A stretch of DNA of 64,000 nucleotides, from positions 124,001-188,000 of the forward strand of contig NW_027331262.1 in NCBI RefSeq assembly GCF_022965805.1. The letters run 5' to 3'. A program made the position numbers and the translations under genes. The number at the start of each line of letters is the position of its first letter. Position 1 is the first letter of the stretch. Below the pieces are notes generated by a model. That model did no database searches and was not told where the DNA came from. It was given only the letters and a program-made list of their open reading frames with translations. Positions 11,184 through 23,700 of the stretch are shown in pieces. The stretch is from Primulina eburnea (lineage: Eukaryota > Streptophyta > Magnoliopsida > Lamiales > Gesneriaceae).

Positions 11184-12293
11184 ATGCCTCCAAGAAGAAT
11201 ACCAGAACAGGGTAGCACATCGAATCCTCCAATGGATGTAACACCGACTCCAATGGAAACCTTGCTGAAGAGGTTTCATTCATTCAAACCACCGACTCTT
11301 AGGGGTACTGAAACATCAGTTGAGTGTGAGAGTTGGTTAGGTAACATTGAGATGCTGTTTGATTCACTGGAGTACAATGATGAGCGCCAAATTAAATTGA
11401 TTGGGCACCAGTTGCTTGATGCTGCAAAAAGCTGGTGGATTACGATGAAGAGGGCCTTGGAGCAACGAGGTACGATTATTACTTGGGATGTATTTAAAAC
11501 TGAGTTTTATCAAAGATTCTTCCCAGTGTCGTACAGGAAAGACAAGGGGGCGGAGTTTGCCAATTTGAGACAGGGTCAGCTGAACATTGAAGAATATGTG
11601 ATCAAGTTCTCTACCTTGTTGAAGTTTGCTCCACATGTGGCTGACAATGATGAAGCTGTTGCTGATCAGTTCATCAATGGCTTGAATCCCGATATTTTTA
11701 CATTGGTGAACACAAGACGACCGAATAACTTTGCTGATGCTATGAATAGAGCAAAGGGCGCTGAGGCGGGCCTGATAAGGCAGAGAGGAGCTGAATTTGT
11801 TCCTCCAGTGTTGAGACCACCGCAACCACCTCCCCGATTCGAGAGTGGCAGTAGCAGTGGTGGAAGGAAAGATTTTCTGAAGGCTAGAGGAAAGCAGTTT
11901 AAGAAGTCTGGCGGCAGTTCTTCTAGCTCCAGTGGTTCTCAGCAGAGTTATACTGGCGTGTACTGCGGAAATTGTGGAGGGAGACATTCCACTGAGCAAT
12001 GCCAAGGAGTACTTGGTAGTTGCCACTTCTGCAAAAAACAGGGACATTTTGCCAGAGTATGTCCACAGAGGGATTCCCAAGGATCCCAGGGAGCTGAATC
12101 CACGGGATCAGCGGCACAGTGGAGTAGACGATCAGCGGTTGTCCCTTCATTTCAGCCAGCACCATCTCAGTCACAGCAGAGGCCAGGAGGAAGCCAGACA
12201 GTTGGCCAACCTCCTAGACAGCAGGCCAGAGTATTTGCTTTGACCGAGGAGCAAGTTCAGGAAGCACCAGATGATGATGTTGCAGGTAACTGA
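11184..12293 (+). CDS. Gypsy Gag protein (369 aa)
   Basis: Residues about 25-200 form the usual retrotransposon Gag core, with LLKRFHSFKPPTLRG, YNDERQIKLIGHQL and FKTEFYQRFFP. A Pro/Gly/Ser rich linker follows. Two zinc knuckle-like motifs close the protein: YCGNCGGRHSTEQC and CHFCKKQGHFARVC (about 260-295). It should coat element RNA in cytoplasmic particles. The ATG at 11184 is the first in frame after the leader. The ORF is intact, unlike the pol that follows, which fits a copy relying on other elements for enzymes. Protease sequence begins just past the stop in another frame. Confidence 0.85.
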   Translation: MPPRRIPEQGSTSNPPMDVTPTPMETLLKRFHSFKPPTLRGTETSVECESWLGNIEMLFDSLEYNDERQIKLIGHQLLDAAKSWWITMKRALEQRGTIITWDVFKTEFYQRFFPVSYRKDKGAEFANLRQGQLNIEEYVIKFSTLLKFAPHVADNDEAVADQFINGLNPDIFTLVNTRRPNNFADAMNRAKGAEAGLIRQRGAEFVPPVLRPPQPPPRFESGSSSGGRKDFLKARGKQFKKSGGSSSSSSGSQQSYTGVYCGNCGGRHSTEQCQGVLGSCHFCKKQGHFARVCPQRDSQGSQGAESTGSAAQWSRRSAVVPSFQPAPSQSQQRPGGSQTVGQPPRQQARVFALTEEQVQEAPDDDVAGN

Positions 12294-14160
12294 TTTGTTT
12301 GATTATCCTGCATATGTATTGAGGGATACCGGTGCTTCACATACTTTTATTTCTGAAAGATTTGCATTGATGTATGCATTATCTGTTGAGTCCCTATTTA
12401 CTGTAGTATTTGTTTTTTTTTTCTTTGTGAAAAGATCTTGTATCAGTGAATTCTGTTAGATCTTGGATACTACAGTAGGATAAGAATGAGATCGAGTTAG
12501 ATTGTGTGGTAGATGGTATTGTACTGGTGTTCTATGATTTTGGAACTGTATTACTGATATTGATATGCTGATCAAGTACAGAGCTACCATAGATTAGTTC
12601 CAGAAGATGGTGAGAATCAGACCTGAGATGACCAAGAGATGAATATTGTACGATAAGAATTCTAGACTGAGAATTCCTTTGATATTCGTACTAACTATGA
12701 CTAGATTAATACAGAAAGGAGCAGATTGACTCCTTATGTATTCAGCTGATTTACTGAAGTTGAGTCTATCATTGGCTGATTTACCAATGATAAGAAAGTT
12801 ATTAATGTTTTCCCCAGATAAGACTCTAGATCTGATTTCAGAGAGATTGATTTTAGCTTTGAGTTGATATTAGAAACTGTTGATATGGTAAATCCTGATT
12901 GAGACAGATTGTGTTCAGGGATTTTTATATCTGAAGATGATATATTCGTTGATTTTAACAGAATTAAACCGTAATTAGTTGGCCGAGGTGGATATCAGTG
13001 TCAGATATTTGCGGTTTTATGAGTTTAACAGATCAGTACCGATGAGTGATGTTTTGAATCTGATTGAATCTTGCTGTTGTTCTGAATCCGTTTTTGAACC
13101 AGGTAAGTAATACTGTATTGTATGTTAATAACTGATTTGTTTGTGCCCGATATTTCGAATGTAAAATGACATAGATTGTCAGAAAGATTATATACTTGAT
13201 TCAGTAGGCATCCTGATAGCAGAAAATGTTTTGATAGAAACAGATGAGATTAGATATGGCAGAATTTGGACTGAAATGTCTGAATTACAGACAGATAAAG
13301 ACAGAAAGAAAACAAACCAAGAGATTGGTTATGTAACTTGTCGGTTCCTGAATGGAAATGAGATTACATTTCCAAGGATATCGTGATGAAGTTACTACAT
13401 TCCTTTCGGAATTGAGTATGGATTGAGTTAGGAATGACAGACTGATCCAGTCTGCGAGTACTAACCCGTACATGAAGATGTACAAATATGATATATTATG
13501 GAGATTCTGTCAGAAAAGTGATTAGATTATACGGGGTGTGGAGAATAATTATATTATACCGTGATTTTGGTTGAGTCTGCACGTTTGACAGAATGTACAG
13601 TCAGAATGGGCTACTAGATTATATCTGAATACTGAATAGTATTCACTACCTGACGGACAGTTAGAGTGGATTATCCGAATTTCAGAGGATATGCTGAAAG
13701 CTGTAATGCGTGATTTTAACACTAAATGGCAGGATTTATTGCCATGTGGTGAGTTTTTATACCACAACAGATATCAGATGAATATGGGAATGACACTATT
13801 GGAGACGTCGCACGTTAAGAAGTGCAAATTCCCTCTTTATTGAAATGATATCTCTGAAGTTCTTGAAATTGGACCTGACGTGATCAGAGATATGACTGAA
13901 AAGATGAAGCTAATTCAGAAGAAAATGAAAACAGCTCATAATAAACAGACTTAATAACGGCTGATGGTAGTGATTTGTTATGAGCTGTGGTTGGGTATAT
14001 ACGGATGTTATATAGCCAGTATTGCGAGATTGACTTTAGCAGAGCTATTTTTAGAAATAGAATTTGATATGAGATTGAAATTTCAGAACAAATTCATTGA
14101 GATGAGTTTCTGATTTAAACTCTGTATACATTTTTTCTGACATATCTAAATTGATTACTT
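12271..14160 (+). pseudogene. Decayed, deleted Gypsy pol
   Basis: Just after gag, 12295-12400 encodes a protease-like stretch with LRDTGASHTFIS (the DTGA active site). It is soon closed by a stop. The rest has stops in all frames. Around 13640-13750 the bases still recall an integrase core (a PDGQ motif, then EDML and WQD), and the usual end-of-pol stretch is worn away. The span is too short for reverse transcriptase, RNase H and integrase, so most of pol was deleted. Confidence 0.75.
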
Positions 14161-14185
14161 GCGAGTTCGAGGACGAACTCGGATC

Positions 14186-14200
14186 TTAGAGGGGGAGAAA
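14186..14200 (+). other. Polypurine tract of the Gypsy element
   Basis: TTAGAGGGGGAGAAA directly precedes the 3' LTR start TGTAATGCCC. Confidence 0.8.
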
Positions 14201-14370
14201 TGTAATGCCCGAGAATTTGATTACCGTAATCTGAAATGATTTGGGTATAATTACCGTAATCTGAGATTAATCTGGGATGATTTCTTGATTGATTGAAGTA
14301 ATTATAGGCGGAACGGAGTAGACCGGGAAAGACTAGAACAGACGCGGAATATATGTGTGAGGATATGCAT

Positions 14371-14750
14371 TCGCGCACATGCGCGACGGATAAGCGCGCA
14401 CATGCGTGGAATGCCCAGAATCTCTCGCGCATATGCGCGAGACAAGGGGCGCATATGCGCGAGGGGGGTGAAATGCCGAGGGAGAACTCCAGAGAGTTCA
14501 GCGCATATGCGTGATAGAGATAGCGCACATGCGCGTGACGGACAGAAGGCTCGGCGCATATGCGCGGGATTGACGGCGCATATGCGCGGGATTGACGGCG
14601 CATATGCGCGAGTAGCTGGATACACGAGACAGTAGGTCTCGCACATATGCGCGACGATGGGGCGCGCATATGCGCGAGCAGCCGAGACCACCAGCGCGGA
14701 GACCCGAAGGTCTCGCGCATATGCGCGGGGGAAGTCGCGCATATGCGCGA
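14371..14750. repeat. Array of about 13 CGCGCATATGCGCG palindromes
   Basis: Same array as in the 5' LTR, with an added copy at about 14574-14595 made by duplicating GCGCATATGCGCGGGATTGA. The (AT)n tract after it is shorter (about 14797-14812). Confidence 0.9.
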
Positions 14751-15207
14751 GACGTGGTTTACAAAGGATGCGCCACTTGCCTTTCATGCATGATTGTATA
14801 TATATATATATGTACATTTAATCGCTCGAAATCAGAATCAGAACAAGAAGAAAATGGAGAAGAAGGCTTCCGAGAAAGAAAGAAAAATCCTTACGCCTTT
14901 TGTGAGAAATCCGCCAGTCCGATTTTGAATCCGACTGTGGTACTGTGTTCCTATCGACGTAGGCTACAACTGGACATTGAGTATTGACAGGCTTCGAGTT
15001 CGAGACTTCTACAGAGTCATAATATCAGAAAGAAAGGTATAAATTAATGTTGAGTTGGGATTGCACAACTCGAGTAAGGTTTGACTCGAGTTTCCCTAAA
15101 TCACATACTTAGTTTATTACATTGATATTTGTAATTGATGAGATTGATGTTTGTAGGCTATTGATTCAGAGCCACTGCATGTATTGATTACTGAGTCGTT
15201 GAGTCAT

Positions 15208-15361
15208 GGGCTGATTCGCCTAGTCACCGGCTGATTCGTCTGGTTATTGACTGATTCGTCTAAACTTAAGCTGATTCGCTTACTTACAGGCTAATTCGTC
15301 TGGTTATTGGCTGATTCGCCTAATTCTTGACTGATTCGTCAATTCTGTGGCTGTTTCGCCC
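15208..15361. repeat. Degenerate tandem repeat, unit about 20-21 bp
   Basis: 3' LTR copy of the GGCTGATTCGYCT array described for the 5' LTR. Confidence 0.8.
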
Positions 15362-15480
15362 AGACACTGGATATATTAATTATATCGATGTCGTTTAGAG
15401 ATTGATTCATTCCTATCGACTGAGATTCGGTATATTTATCATTATCCAGAGATAGATTTGAGATAGATTTAGAATGAGTG

Positions 15481-15650
15481 GGTCTTATGTGAGACCGTCT
15501 CACGGATCTTAATCTGTAAGACGGGTCAACCATATCCATATTCACAATAAAAAGTAATACTCTTAGCATAAAAAATAATATTTTTTATGAATGACCAAAT
15601 AAGAGATCCGTCTCACAAATACTACCCGTGAGACCGTCTCACATAAGTTT
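15481..15650. mobile_element. MITE with GTGAGACCGTCTCAC termini
   Basis: About 170 bp with inverted ends: TCTTATGTGAGACCGTCTCA at the left, and its near complement ending in CTCACATAAG at 15626-15647. It also contains internal copies of the motif (AGATCCGTCTCAC near 15603). I recall similar elements as frequent in asterid plants. It lies some 30 bp right of the Gypsy LTR break. Superfamily and exact target duplication not resolved. Confidence 0.6.
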
Positions 15651-17800
15651 TTGCCATTTAGAATTTCCATAACTAAATTTTGTCTTAGATTAAAATAATT
15701 AATCAACTTTGTATTAATTATGTTAATATAATGTCAAAACTTTTGTTTTTTTTTCTTTGAGTTACCATAATAATTTTATTCTTAGATAAAAACAATTAAT
15801 AAACTTAGCGTATTAACTATGTAAAATTCCGAATATGTTAATTAATTTTTTAATTTTTTTTTACATTTTTTACGAACATATACATATTTAGAAGATTATA
15901 ATTTATATTACATTAACAATCATTATACAATAATCTCGCTATAAATTAATTAAAATAAATATTTTCACAATATTTATTCAAAATAGTCTATAAGAATGTG
16001 AAATTTATAAATAAATTTATAGAGTAAAAGTTTATTCCTCATCAAATTTATTATATGGTGTATAGTAGATTTTTTATGATTAAAGCTAATATTTTGATAT
16101 ATTAATACTTTTTAAAATGTGAGAAAAAATGATGATTTGTTACAATCATTTAACTAAAATATTATACTTGGATTATAAAATCAAATGTAAAAAAATTGTG
16201 TAGAAAAAAATTATGAATTTAATATTTATAATAAACTGACAAACAATGCTATTTTTAAAAATAGTATTCTTATTGGGTCAAATATTTTTCGGGAAATAAT
16301 CATCAACTATGTTGTATTAGTGAAAATAGTAGTTTAAGATTATTAAATTATACAAGGCTATATTTTGAAATATTTAGCAAACATTACTAATTTTTAAAAA
16401 TAACATATTTGGATGAGTTATAATAATTAAATTCTCGACTTTTACTATACTTATTAATCATAAATAGAAATTAACATAAATATATAGATTATAAGATAAA
16501 TAAAAAAATTAATATTTATAATCTTTTGAATATATTATTATTTAATAGACATTTTAAATTATTAATATTAAAAAATCATGTTATATATGTTTAAAGTGGA
16601 AAAATGATTAGTTGTATATAATATCAAAACGATATATTATACGGCGTCCCAAACATCGCCGCGTAATTATACAATATATGACGTCATATACATAAAAAAA
16701 TTTCAACGTCAAAATAATATAATACATATACGACTAAATAGTGCAATCATCACACTATTTATATCAGTGTATCAGAAACATTATAATAAGTACACACATA
16801 AATAAAATAAGACAATGAGCTATACTGCTTATATCCACTATCAACTACATGATTTCTTTGAATAGATACACCTATTCCTTCACCTATATCATGTCTCATG
16901 GCATACTCATGTAATCTGTTTAATAGAAACAACCCCCGAAGGATGAGCATATACAATAATCATCATCGTAATACATATAATTATATTAACAACAACATAA
17001 GATATAACTAAAAAAAACATAAGATATAACTGATATCATAACAAGAATACTTTATTCGCTGTTTCTGGACAACCAATCCAACAAAAATATCAACAAACAT
17101 CACTCTTATTCCACTTAACAACAACAACAACGATACATTGCACCCCTATTTCAGCGATAACAATATCGTCACTACCTCATCAACATCAACGATATGTCGT
17201 ACCCCAACAACAATATCATTAAAACTTCACTCCCCTACTACTGCGACAACAACAACAAATCACTGCCTAATCAACGGCAGTCAACAACATCAACAATAAT
17301 AAACAACATCAAATATAATATTAAATCACTCATTTCCGATGATTTAATATCCCTCAATACAATAGTATTTATGAATACTAAACAATAACAACATATGCTT
17401 GTAAAACCAGCAAATTTCAAACTCAGTGTATTATTTATGTAGTCGAAATTTTGTATTAGATTATCAAAGATGGTATTTAATAATTATCAAGATTATCTAA
17501 AGTTGTGTAGAATAATTAAATCTTTGCGTACAATTATCCAAGGAGTTCAAATTTAATATGATAACATGCATATATTTTGATTTTTGGGATATATAAATAA
17601 GCATGATCCAATAATCTAAATTAGGAGATATTTGAGTTATACAATTATGTATATATGTAATTTGAAATTTTTGGTATGCAATTTTGAAATTTTGGAAATA
17701 AAATACAAGATAAAGAGATAAATAAGATATGATAATTTATCTTAGATTCAAAATTTATTTTAAAATTTTAAACGAGAAGATAATACACGATCTGGATAGC
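15651..17800. other. AT-rich DNA without recognised genes
   Basis: Strongly AT-rich, with an AAC/CAA-rich stretch at about 17080-17400. Short ORFs there are low complexity (Asn-rich). A perfect palindrome lies at 16675-16690. Confidence 0.5.
16675..16690. other. 16-bp perfect palindrome with CRE core
   Basis: TATATGACGTCATATA is self-complementary and contains TGACGTCA, a bZIP target. It sits in AT-rich DNA with no adjoining gene. Confidence 0.6.
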
Positions 17801-17810
17801 AGCCACCCTC

Positions 17811-18327
17811 TATAAATAGGAAAAGCTCCCATTCAAAGTTTACACTTCATATTATACTCAAATTTGTAAGTTTTTCTCTCCATATTTTCAAAAATCATCT
17901 CCCAAGTGCTGCTGCAGTCTTCGAAGAGTTTTTAAAATTCGGAAATTTATTTTCATCGCTCGATTAATCAAAATCCAATCTTCACCATTCAAAATATGTT
18001 TTCTTATGTTTTGAATAACTTGTCCAAAATTGAGTCAAATCCAACAGTTAGTTTTTTTTTATATAGCCTTCGCAAGAAAAATGCTCAGATTCTCGACGGG
18101 AACAACATAATAATTTTTCATCCATAAACAAGTTAAAACGATTTGAAAACCTAATCTCCAATGTTCATAATTTATTTGAAATACTTTGAACTTACTGTGA
18201 AAGTTTAAGTCAGATCCAATGGTTCAATAAAGCAAAAAGAATTTTACAAGATGGCTATTTTTCTGGTCGGTGTGATGTTGTGTTTTCGAAGTGCCGATTG
18301 CATGATTCTTCAATGGTTTTCAATTCT
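17811..18327 (+). promoter_or_regulatory. TATA box and leader, LTR-like, cut by the CACTA element
   Basis: TATAAATA at 17811-17818 is followed by a pyrimidine-rich leader. The sequence is interrupted at 18328 by the CACTA transposon and probably resumes at 48461. The resumed part has words typical of plant Gypsy LTR ends. I infer a decayed LTR; a host gene promoter is possible but no exon is seen. Confidence 0.4.
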
Positions 18328-18570
18328 CACTTCAAAAAAATACTCTTACAGAAGCGGTTTTTTTCAATTTTAAGATCGTTTTTTAACCGCTTCAGCGCTT
18401 GTACCACCGGTTTCAAAATCGCTCCTCTTATTGATTACTTTATATCTTATAGAAGCGGTTTTTTCAACCGGTGGTACAAGTTTAAGAACCGCTTCTATTG
18501 TTTATTTTAGGTGTGGTTTGATAATGCTCGTACCCATTACACATTACGGGTATTTTTCTGGTATTATAGC

Positions 18571-18775
18571 TACAATTTGCGACGGTTTATAAGAAACCAT
18601 CGCCTACAAGTTTAGCGACAGATTTATGTCAAACCGTCGCAAATTAGCGACAGATTATTACACCGTCGTCTACAACTTCAGCGACGGAATCCATCAACCG
18701 TCGCTCAAGTTAGCGACAACTTGTTCATTTATTCCGTCGCTAAATTAGCGACGGTTATCTCATAATTTTTGTCGC
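18571..18775. repeat. CACTA subterminal GCGACGG repeats, left
   Basis: About nine copies of GCGACGG or its complement CCGTCGC in both orientations. In CACTA elements such subterminal arrays bind the element's own DNA-binding protein. Confidence 0.8.
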
Positions 18776-18810
18776 TAATATTTTCAGTAAAATAAAAAAA
18801 ATTTAATAAA

Positions 18811-19713
18811 TGTTGGAAACTAAATTCTGGACTTTCACAAAATATGAACTAACTGAAAATACGAACCAATTGATCAAGCAAAACTGACTCAGCAACTAAA
18901 TCTACGCGCAATTCAACAACTGAACTTGATAACTGAAATCAACTGACTGATCAGTTGGAAACTGATCAGTTGATATATTCAGCCGTATGCTAAGCACCCT
19001 TCAACTGAACATGTCTCGGGAAAATCAATCGTCAAGAGACATAGAAGATTGCAACGCCGCACTTCAATCAATACAGCTTAGAACAACGCATTTCGGCGAA
19101 AGCAATTAAGACGCTGCATCACAATAAATGAAGCAAACAATGTCCAAGGAATAATCAAGTAGAGATCAACGGATACAAAGATTCAAATTCATTTCAAGTT
19201 ACTGTTGGAGAAAAGAAGCCTATAAATATGACAGAAGAACAGCTGAAGAAAACATAGAAGTGAACAACTCGATTAACAAGCTTACTGTCACTCTGTCAAC
19301 ATCTTAGCTCACTATTGCTTGATTTATTCGTAGCAGTCAAGGCTACAATTTGAGCTCATTAGCAAGTTGTACATCGTTGAAATTTGATAGTGGTAAGATC
19401 AGTTACGCACTGAGAACATTCTGTTAAACTAAGAGTTTCAGTTTTTGGCAGTGTTAAGTCCAAACGGAAGTGGGTCAGTACAATTCTTGTATTTGATCAA
19501 AGTTTTTTAGTGGATATCCTATCCTTGAGACAGAAGGGGTGACATAGGAGTAATTGAAATCTCCGAACATCCATTGATTGACATTGACAACAAGATTCCG
19601 AGAATCAGTTTGTCACCAAACTGAACTCAAAATTCGAAAAGATGAGTTTTAATTGTGAGTGTTTATTCAACCCCCCCTTCTAAACACTCTTGATACGTTA
19701 ATCGATCCTATCA
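18811..19713 (+). repeat. 5' LTR of the split SIRE-like element
   Basis: TGTTGGAAAC to CCTATCA, 903 bp. TATA box at 19221-19228. Upstream it has AACTGA/TCAGTT words, including the palindrome ACTGATCAGT twice (about 18949-18973). Relative to the 3' LTR it lacks about 75 bp near 19572. Confidence 0.92.
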
Positions 19714-19715
19714 AG

Positions 19716-19727
19716 TGGTATCAGAGC
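19716..19727 (+). other. Primer binding site, tRNA-Met type
   Basis: TGGTATCAGAGC two bases after the 5' LTR. Confidence 0.88.
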
Positions 19728-19774
19728 GGGTGAATCTTGTTCTTGAATACTTTTGATCTATAAACTTGCTAGCA

Positions 19775-21534
19775 TGACTTCATTCAACAAAATTCCTATG
19801 CTCTCCAGAGGATGATTGGAAAATCAGAATGCAGGCTCATTTAGCTGCACAAGATGATGACATGTGGTATCTCATAACTGATGGACCCATGAAGATTCTA
19901 AAAGCAAATACAGCAGTTGCCATAACAGAAGGGGCACCACAAAGAGTAGAAAAGCCCAGAGATGAATGGACAACTGAAGACAAAAGAAAAGCAAATCTTG
20001 ACAATGTGGCTAAGGACATTCTGTACAAAATGCTGGACAAAGTGACTTTCAGCAAAATAAAGATGTGTAAAACAACCAAAGAAATTTTGGAAAAGCTGAT
20101 CCAGCTGTGTGAAGGAAATGATCAAACCAAAGAAAATAAACTCTCCGTTGCTGTTCAAAAGTTCGATAACATCAAAATGAAAGCAGGAGAATCAATGCAC
20201 GAGTATGATGAAAGAGTGATCAGTATCATCAATGAGTTAAATGCACTTCGAAAAGTATATACCAATAAAGAAATTGCAATAAAAGTAATGAGAGGTCTTC
20301 CCAAGGAATGAGATGTCAAGACCATGGCAATGAGGGAGTCCAAAGATCTAAATCAGATTGAACTTCATGATTTGTTTGCTGATTTAAAGGCTTTTGAGTT
20401 CGAGCTGCAGACCAGAGAAGGAGCAACTACGCTAGCTGCTGTCAGAACTGAACCAATCAGTTCAGTCGAAAAATCTGCAGATCAGTTGAGCAATGATGCT
20501 ATGTCATTGTTCATCAAAAAATTTGGAAGGATCATGAGAAAGAATCAAGAGAACTTCCAGAAGCCATATCAAAGGAACAATTCCAAAGATGAACCAAATG
20601 CCTGCTATAACTGTGGAAAATCAGGTCACTTTATTGCCGATTGTCCTAAACCCAAGAAGGACAGTCAAGGCTCAACTGATAGAAGAAATAAATCATATGA
20701 ACACAAAAGAAGACCCAAGGAAGATAAGAAGGTCTTCAGAAAGAAACGTGAAGTACTCTTAGCTGAAGAAAACAAATCCAAATGGGCAGAAACTGACAGT
20801 GAAGAGTCAGAACCAGAAAGCTCATGCAGCTCCAGTGATGATGAGGAAGTCAAGTGTTTGATGGCTAATGATGCAGAAGAGTCATCTAGCCAACAAGTAT
20901 TTGATTTCAGTTCAACTGATTTTACACGAGAAGAACTTATTCTAACACTACATGACATGGTAAACGAGTATCAAAAGCTTGCATCATCATTTGAAAAAAT
21001 CAAAGCAAAGCAAACTGATCCCACAGACAATAAAACCACAACTGATGAATCAGTTGATGGGTTGAGTCTAAAAGGGAGATTGCTGAGTTAAAAGCAGAGA
21101 GAAATAAAAATCAGTTACTAATCCAGAAGTTGATGCTTGAAAACTCAAAACAGACTGAGCTTATTCATTCTTGGAACAAGTCATCAACTGCAATAAGGGA
21201 TTGGTTATAGCCAAAAAATTTCAACTGATTCACAAATTCAGTCATCAAAAAAGTTTCACAAGAACTATTCGAACAGCTATTTCAATTACTATAACTGCAA
21301 GCCAGTTCAGAAGAGATATAGACTGAACAATCAGTTGAATAAAACTAAATCACATACTGTATCATTTGTACACTACACAAGCACACAAAATCCGAGAAAA
21401 ACCATTTGGAATACAGCTACTGGAAAGTCTATAAGACTAATTCAAGTATGGGTTCCTAAGGGACTAATCAGTTCAGAACTCAAATAGATATGGGTACCAA
21501 GTTATATTATGTGTGTGATTGCAGGTAATGATCG
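19775..21534 (+). pseudogene. SIRE-like gag, broken
   Basis: The first ATG (19775) starts a frame closed by a stop at about 19814; a one-base shift then opens the main Gag frame. That frame has EDKRKANLDN and the usual helical core. A TGA stop at 20309-20311 follows GLPKE. The second half (20324-21091) has a zinc knuckle, CYNCGKSGHFIADC, and an acidic Ser/Glu-rich tail. Beyond 21091 weak traces of the gag-protease linker (two WVP motifs near 21450-21500) continue to the insertion at about 21535. Confidence 0.8.
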
Positions 21535-22568
21535 AGCAAAACTTGCACTATGGAATCCTCAATAAAAATATGATTTTGTATGCTCAAAATTAATCGCAAG
21601 TGCACGATGTCAAGTAATAGTATAGTGTACGTGAGTACGAGTATCGTTCTACTGGAGACTGTATTTAACAATTATTATTTTCAGTTATTGAACATTTAGC
21701 AACGAAAATTGATTTGATTGTTTTAACACTACTGTTCTTAAATAATTAAACAGATAATAACGGATTCAAAGCTAAATTAATAATCAGAGATAGTATCCAA
21801 AATGGTTGAATAAAATTCAATAAGAAATGGATTTGTTGGGAATTTCAGTTCACCTACCCCTCGTTAATTATTTAATTCTCTCGAAAGTGATTAAATGCTT
21901 CCGACATGATTTCCTATTCAATTGAACACACTCTCTCGAGCTATGCCAAACTAATTCGACTCAATGAAGTAATTAAATGTCTTTAATTATTTATCAAGAG
22001 TGAATCACATTTCGATTTATGAAATCCCCTAGTTTTCGACCCCAAGGACTATGACTATCGGCGCGTATCCAATTTCATATATCTATGTAAATTGTAGATC
22101 CACGGATTACACTACTCGTTCCTATCACAAGTTATTCTCTCGCATCACTCACAACATAAAAACATTGTTAAAGTTAGCTGTGATCTAACAACACGAAGAA
22201 AAACAATAGTATAAGCAAGAATTACGCAACAATCGAATATAAATTAAATTAAATCAAAGTTTGGGGTAGGCTCTCCTTAAATCCCAACAAATATTAAGGT
22301 TTAGCTACTAAAATTCATAATGACACTAAGGAAAACTAAGTTCAAATGATAAAAACTGAATAAAAATACTAGCGTTGACGAAAAACACGAAGAACGACGC
22401 CCGGAAAACTTCAAATCTTCAATCCAAGCGCAAAGTGCTCTCTTCAACTTCTTGTCGCTCCAGAATAAAGTCCAAATCCTCCCTATTTTGTGCCATAATC
22501 CTTCCCATATCAGTCACCCCTCCAAAATAAGGTAAAGATTCGGTTGCAAAATCTTGCAAAAATTAGGT

Positions 22569-22820
22569 GGCGCTCGGGCGGTAAAGAATTACCGCTCGAG
22601 CGCCACACTCTCTGTAGAATACCTGGAGCATGCGGCTTCTGGCGCTCGGGCGGTAGGGAATTACCGCTCGAGCGCCAATTCTTCTGTAACTTTTCTCTTC
22701 TCGGCTCCTGGGTCGCGCTCGAGCGGTAGAAAACAACCGCTCGAGCGTCGACCTCTCTGGAATTCTCCTTGGCCTTTAACCTCTTGCGCTCGAGCAGTAC
22801 AATTTCACCGCCCGAGCGCC
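22569..22820. repeat. Four GCGCTCGAGCGGTA hairpin units
   Basis: Units at about 22569-22604, 22641-22676, 22714-22749 and 22785-22820. Each has arms near GGCGCTCGAGCGGTA and its complement around a short AT-rich loop. The same hairpin occurs twice in the solo LTR at 40942-41029. Confidence 0.85.
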
Positions 22821-23610
22821 AACTCTTCTGCACCTTATTTCCTTGACTTGGCTCCGATTTTTGTTTTTCCGGTCATTTTTCCTGCAATTTCGTCACATCC
22901 AAGTGAGACACGATCACATGCAAATGTTTACTCTAAAATGAACAGAATGTAGACGAAAAAAAACACACACAAATTAATGCAATAAAACACGTAAAAATCA
23001 CACATATCAACCCCCTCATACTAACCTTTTGCTTGCCCTCAAGCAAAATAGGTTATAGACCACAATCAAAACACGAAACAAACACAAAAGGGGGGGGGGG
23101 GAGGTATTTAAACAACTAAAATGATGGTGAAGTAGCGAACCGGTATCTCTTGCCACAGCGGGTGTTTGAACCACATCAAATTAGTCACATCCCAACATTC
23201 ATAAATACCCCTTTTCGAGCACCTTATAGCATTTTGATTTGACCAGAAAGTGTGGTCGTGTGTGTGTGTTGTGGGTTTCACTAGCTTGTGCTTCAGACAG
23301 TTTTGTTCGCGAATCATGCGAGTCACCAAATCGACAGTTCAATGCAAGTTACTCTATCCTGAGTTCTGTTTCTATTTGTGACCAACAAGTAAACACAAAA
23401 CGGCAAAGTTATCTGGGTGTGCAGCAGGAATTTGGGAGTCAATATCCATGCGTTTTAAACGTTTCAAAAAGATAGGGAGTACACTGATCATTTTCATTAT
23501 GCACTTGTCAGAATTTTTTCTGACATTCCTCAACGCCTTACATCTCCATCTTTTTAGCCTCGGGATAGGATTTCATCCCTTTTTGGCTCCCCCACACCTT
23601 ATATCCCCCT

Positions 23611-23620
23611 TTTATTTATT

Positions 23621-23680
<60 letters not shown>

Positions 23681-23700
23681 TTTTATTTATTTTTTTTTTT
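23611..23700. repeat. (ATTT)n/(ATT)n microsatellite
   Basis: About five TTTA units, then more than 15 TTA units, ending in a T-run. Confidence 0.9.

Larger units (their letters stand above)
9091..15449 (+). mobile_element. Defective Ty3/Gypsy element retaining gag
   Basis: The 5' LTR (9091-10910), Met primer site, gag ORF, decayed pol, polypurine tract and truncated 3' LTR are in canonical order. The two LTRs differ at only a few per cent of sites by eye, yet the pol stretch is full of stops and far too short (about 1.9 kb; 3-4 kb is usual). Inference: this copy transposed in trans after pol had already degenerated. The right end is lost, so no target duplication can be checked. Confidence 0.88.
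14201..15449 (+). repeat. 3' LTR of the Gypsy element, truncated
   Basis: It matches the 5' LTR from its first base up to ATTATCCAG. It then changes abruptly to unrelated sequence, so the last 570 or so bases are missing. Its palindrome array has one more unit than the 5' LTR. Confidence 0.9.

Noticed and set aside
11364..12174. 238-aa minus-strand ORF and other frames across the Gypsy gag
   Set aside because: It mirrors the gag coding sequence, which has clear Gag features on the plus strand. No promoter or family support.
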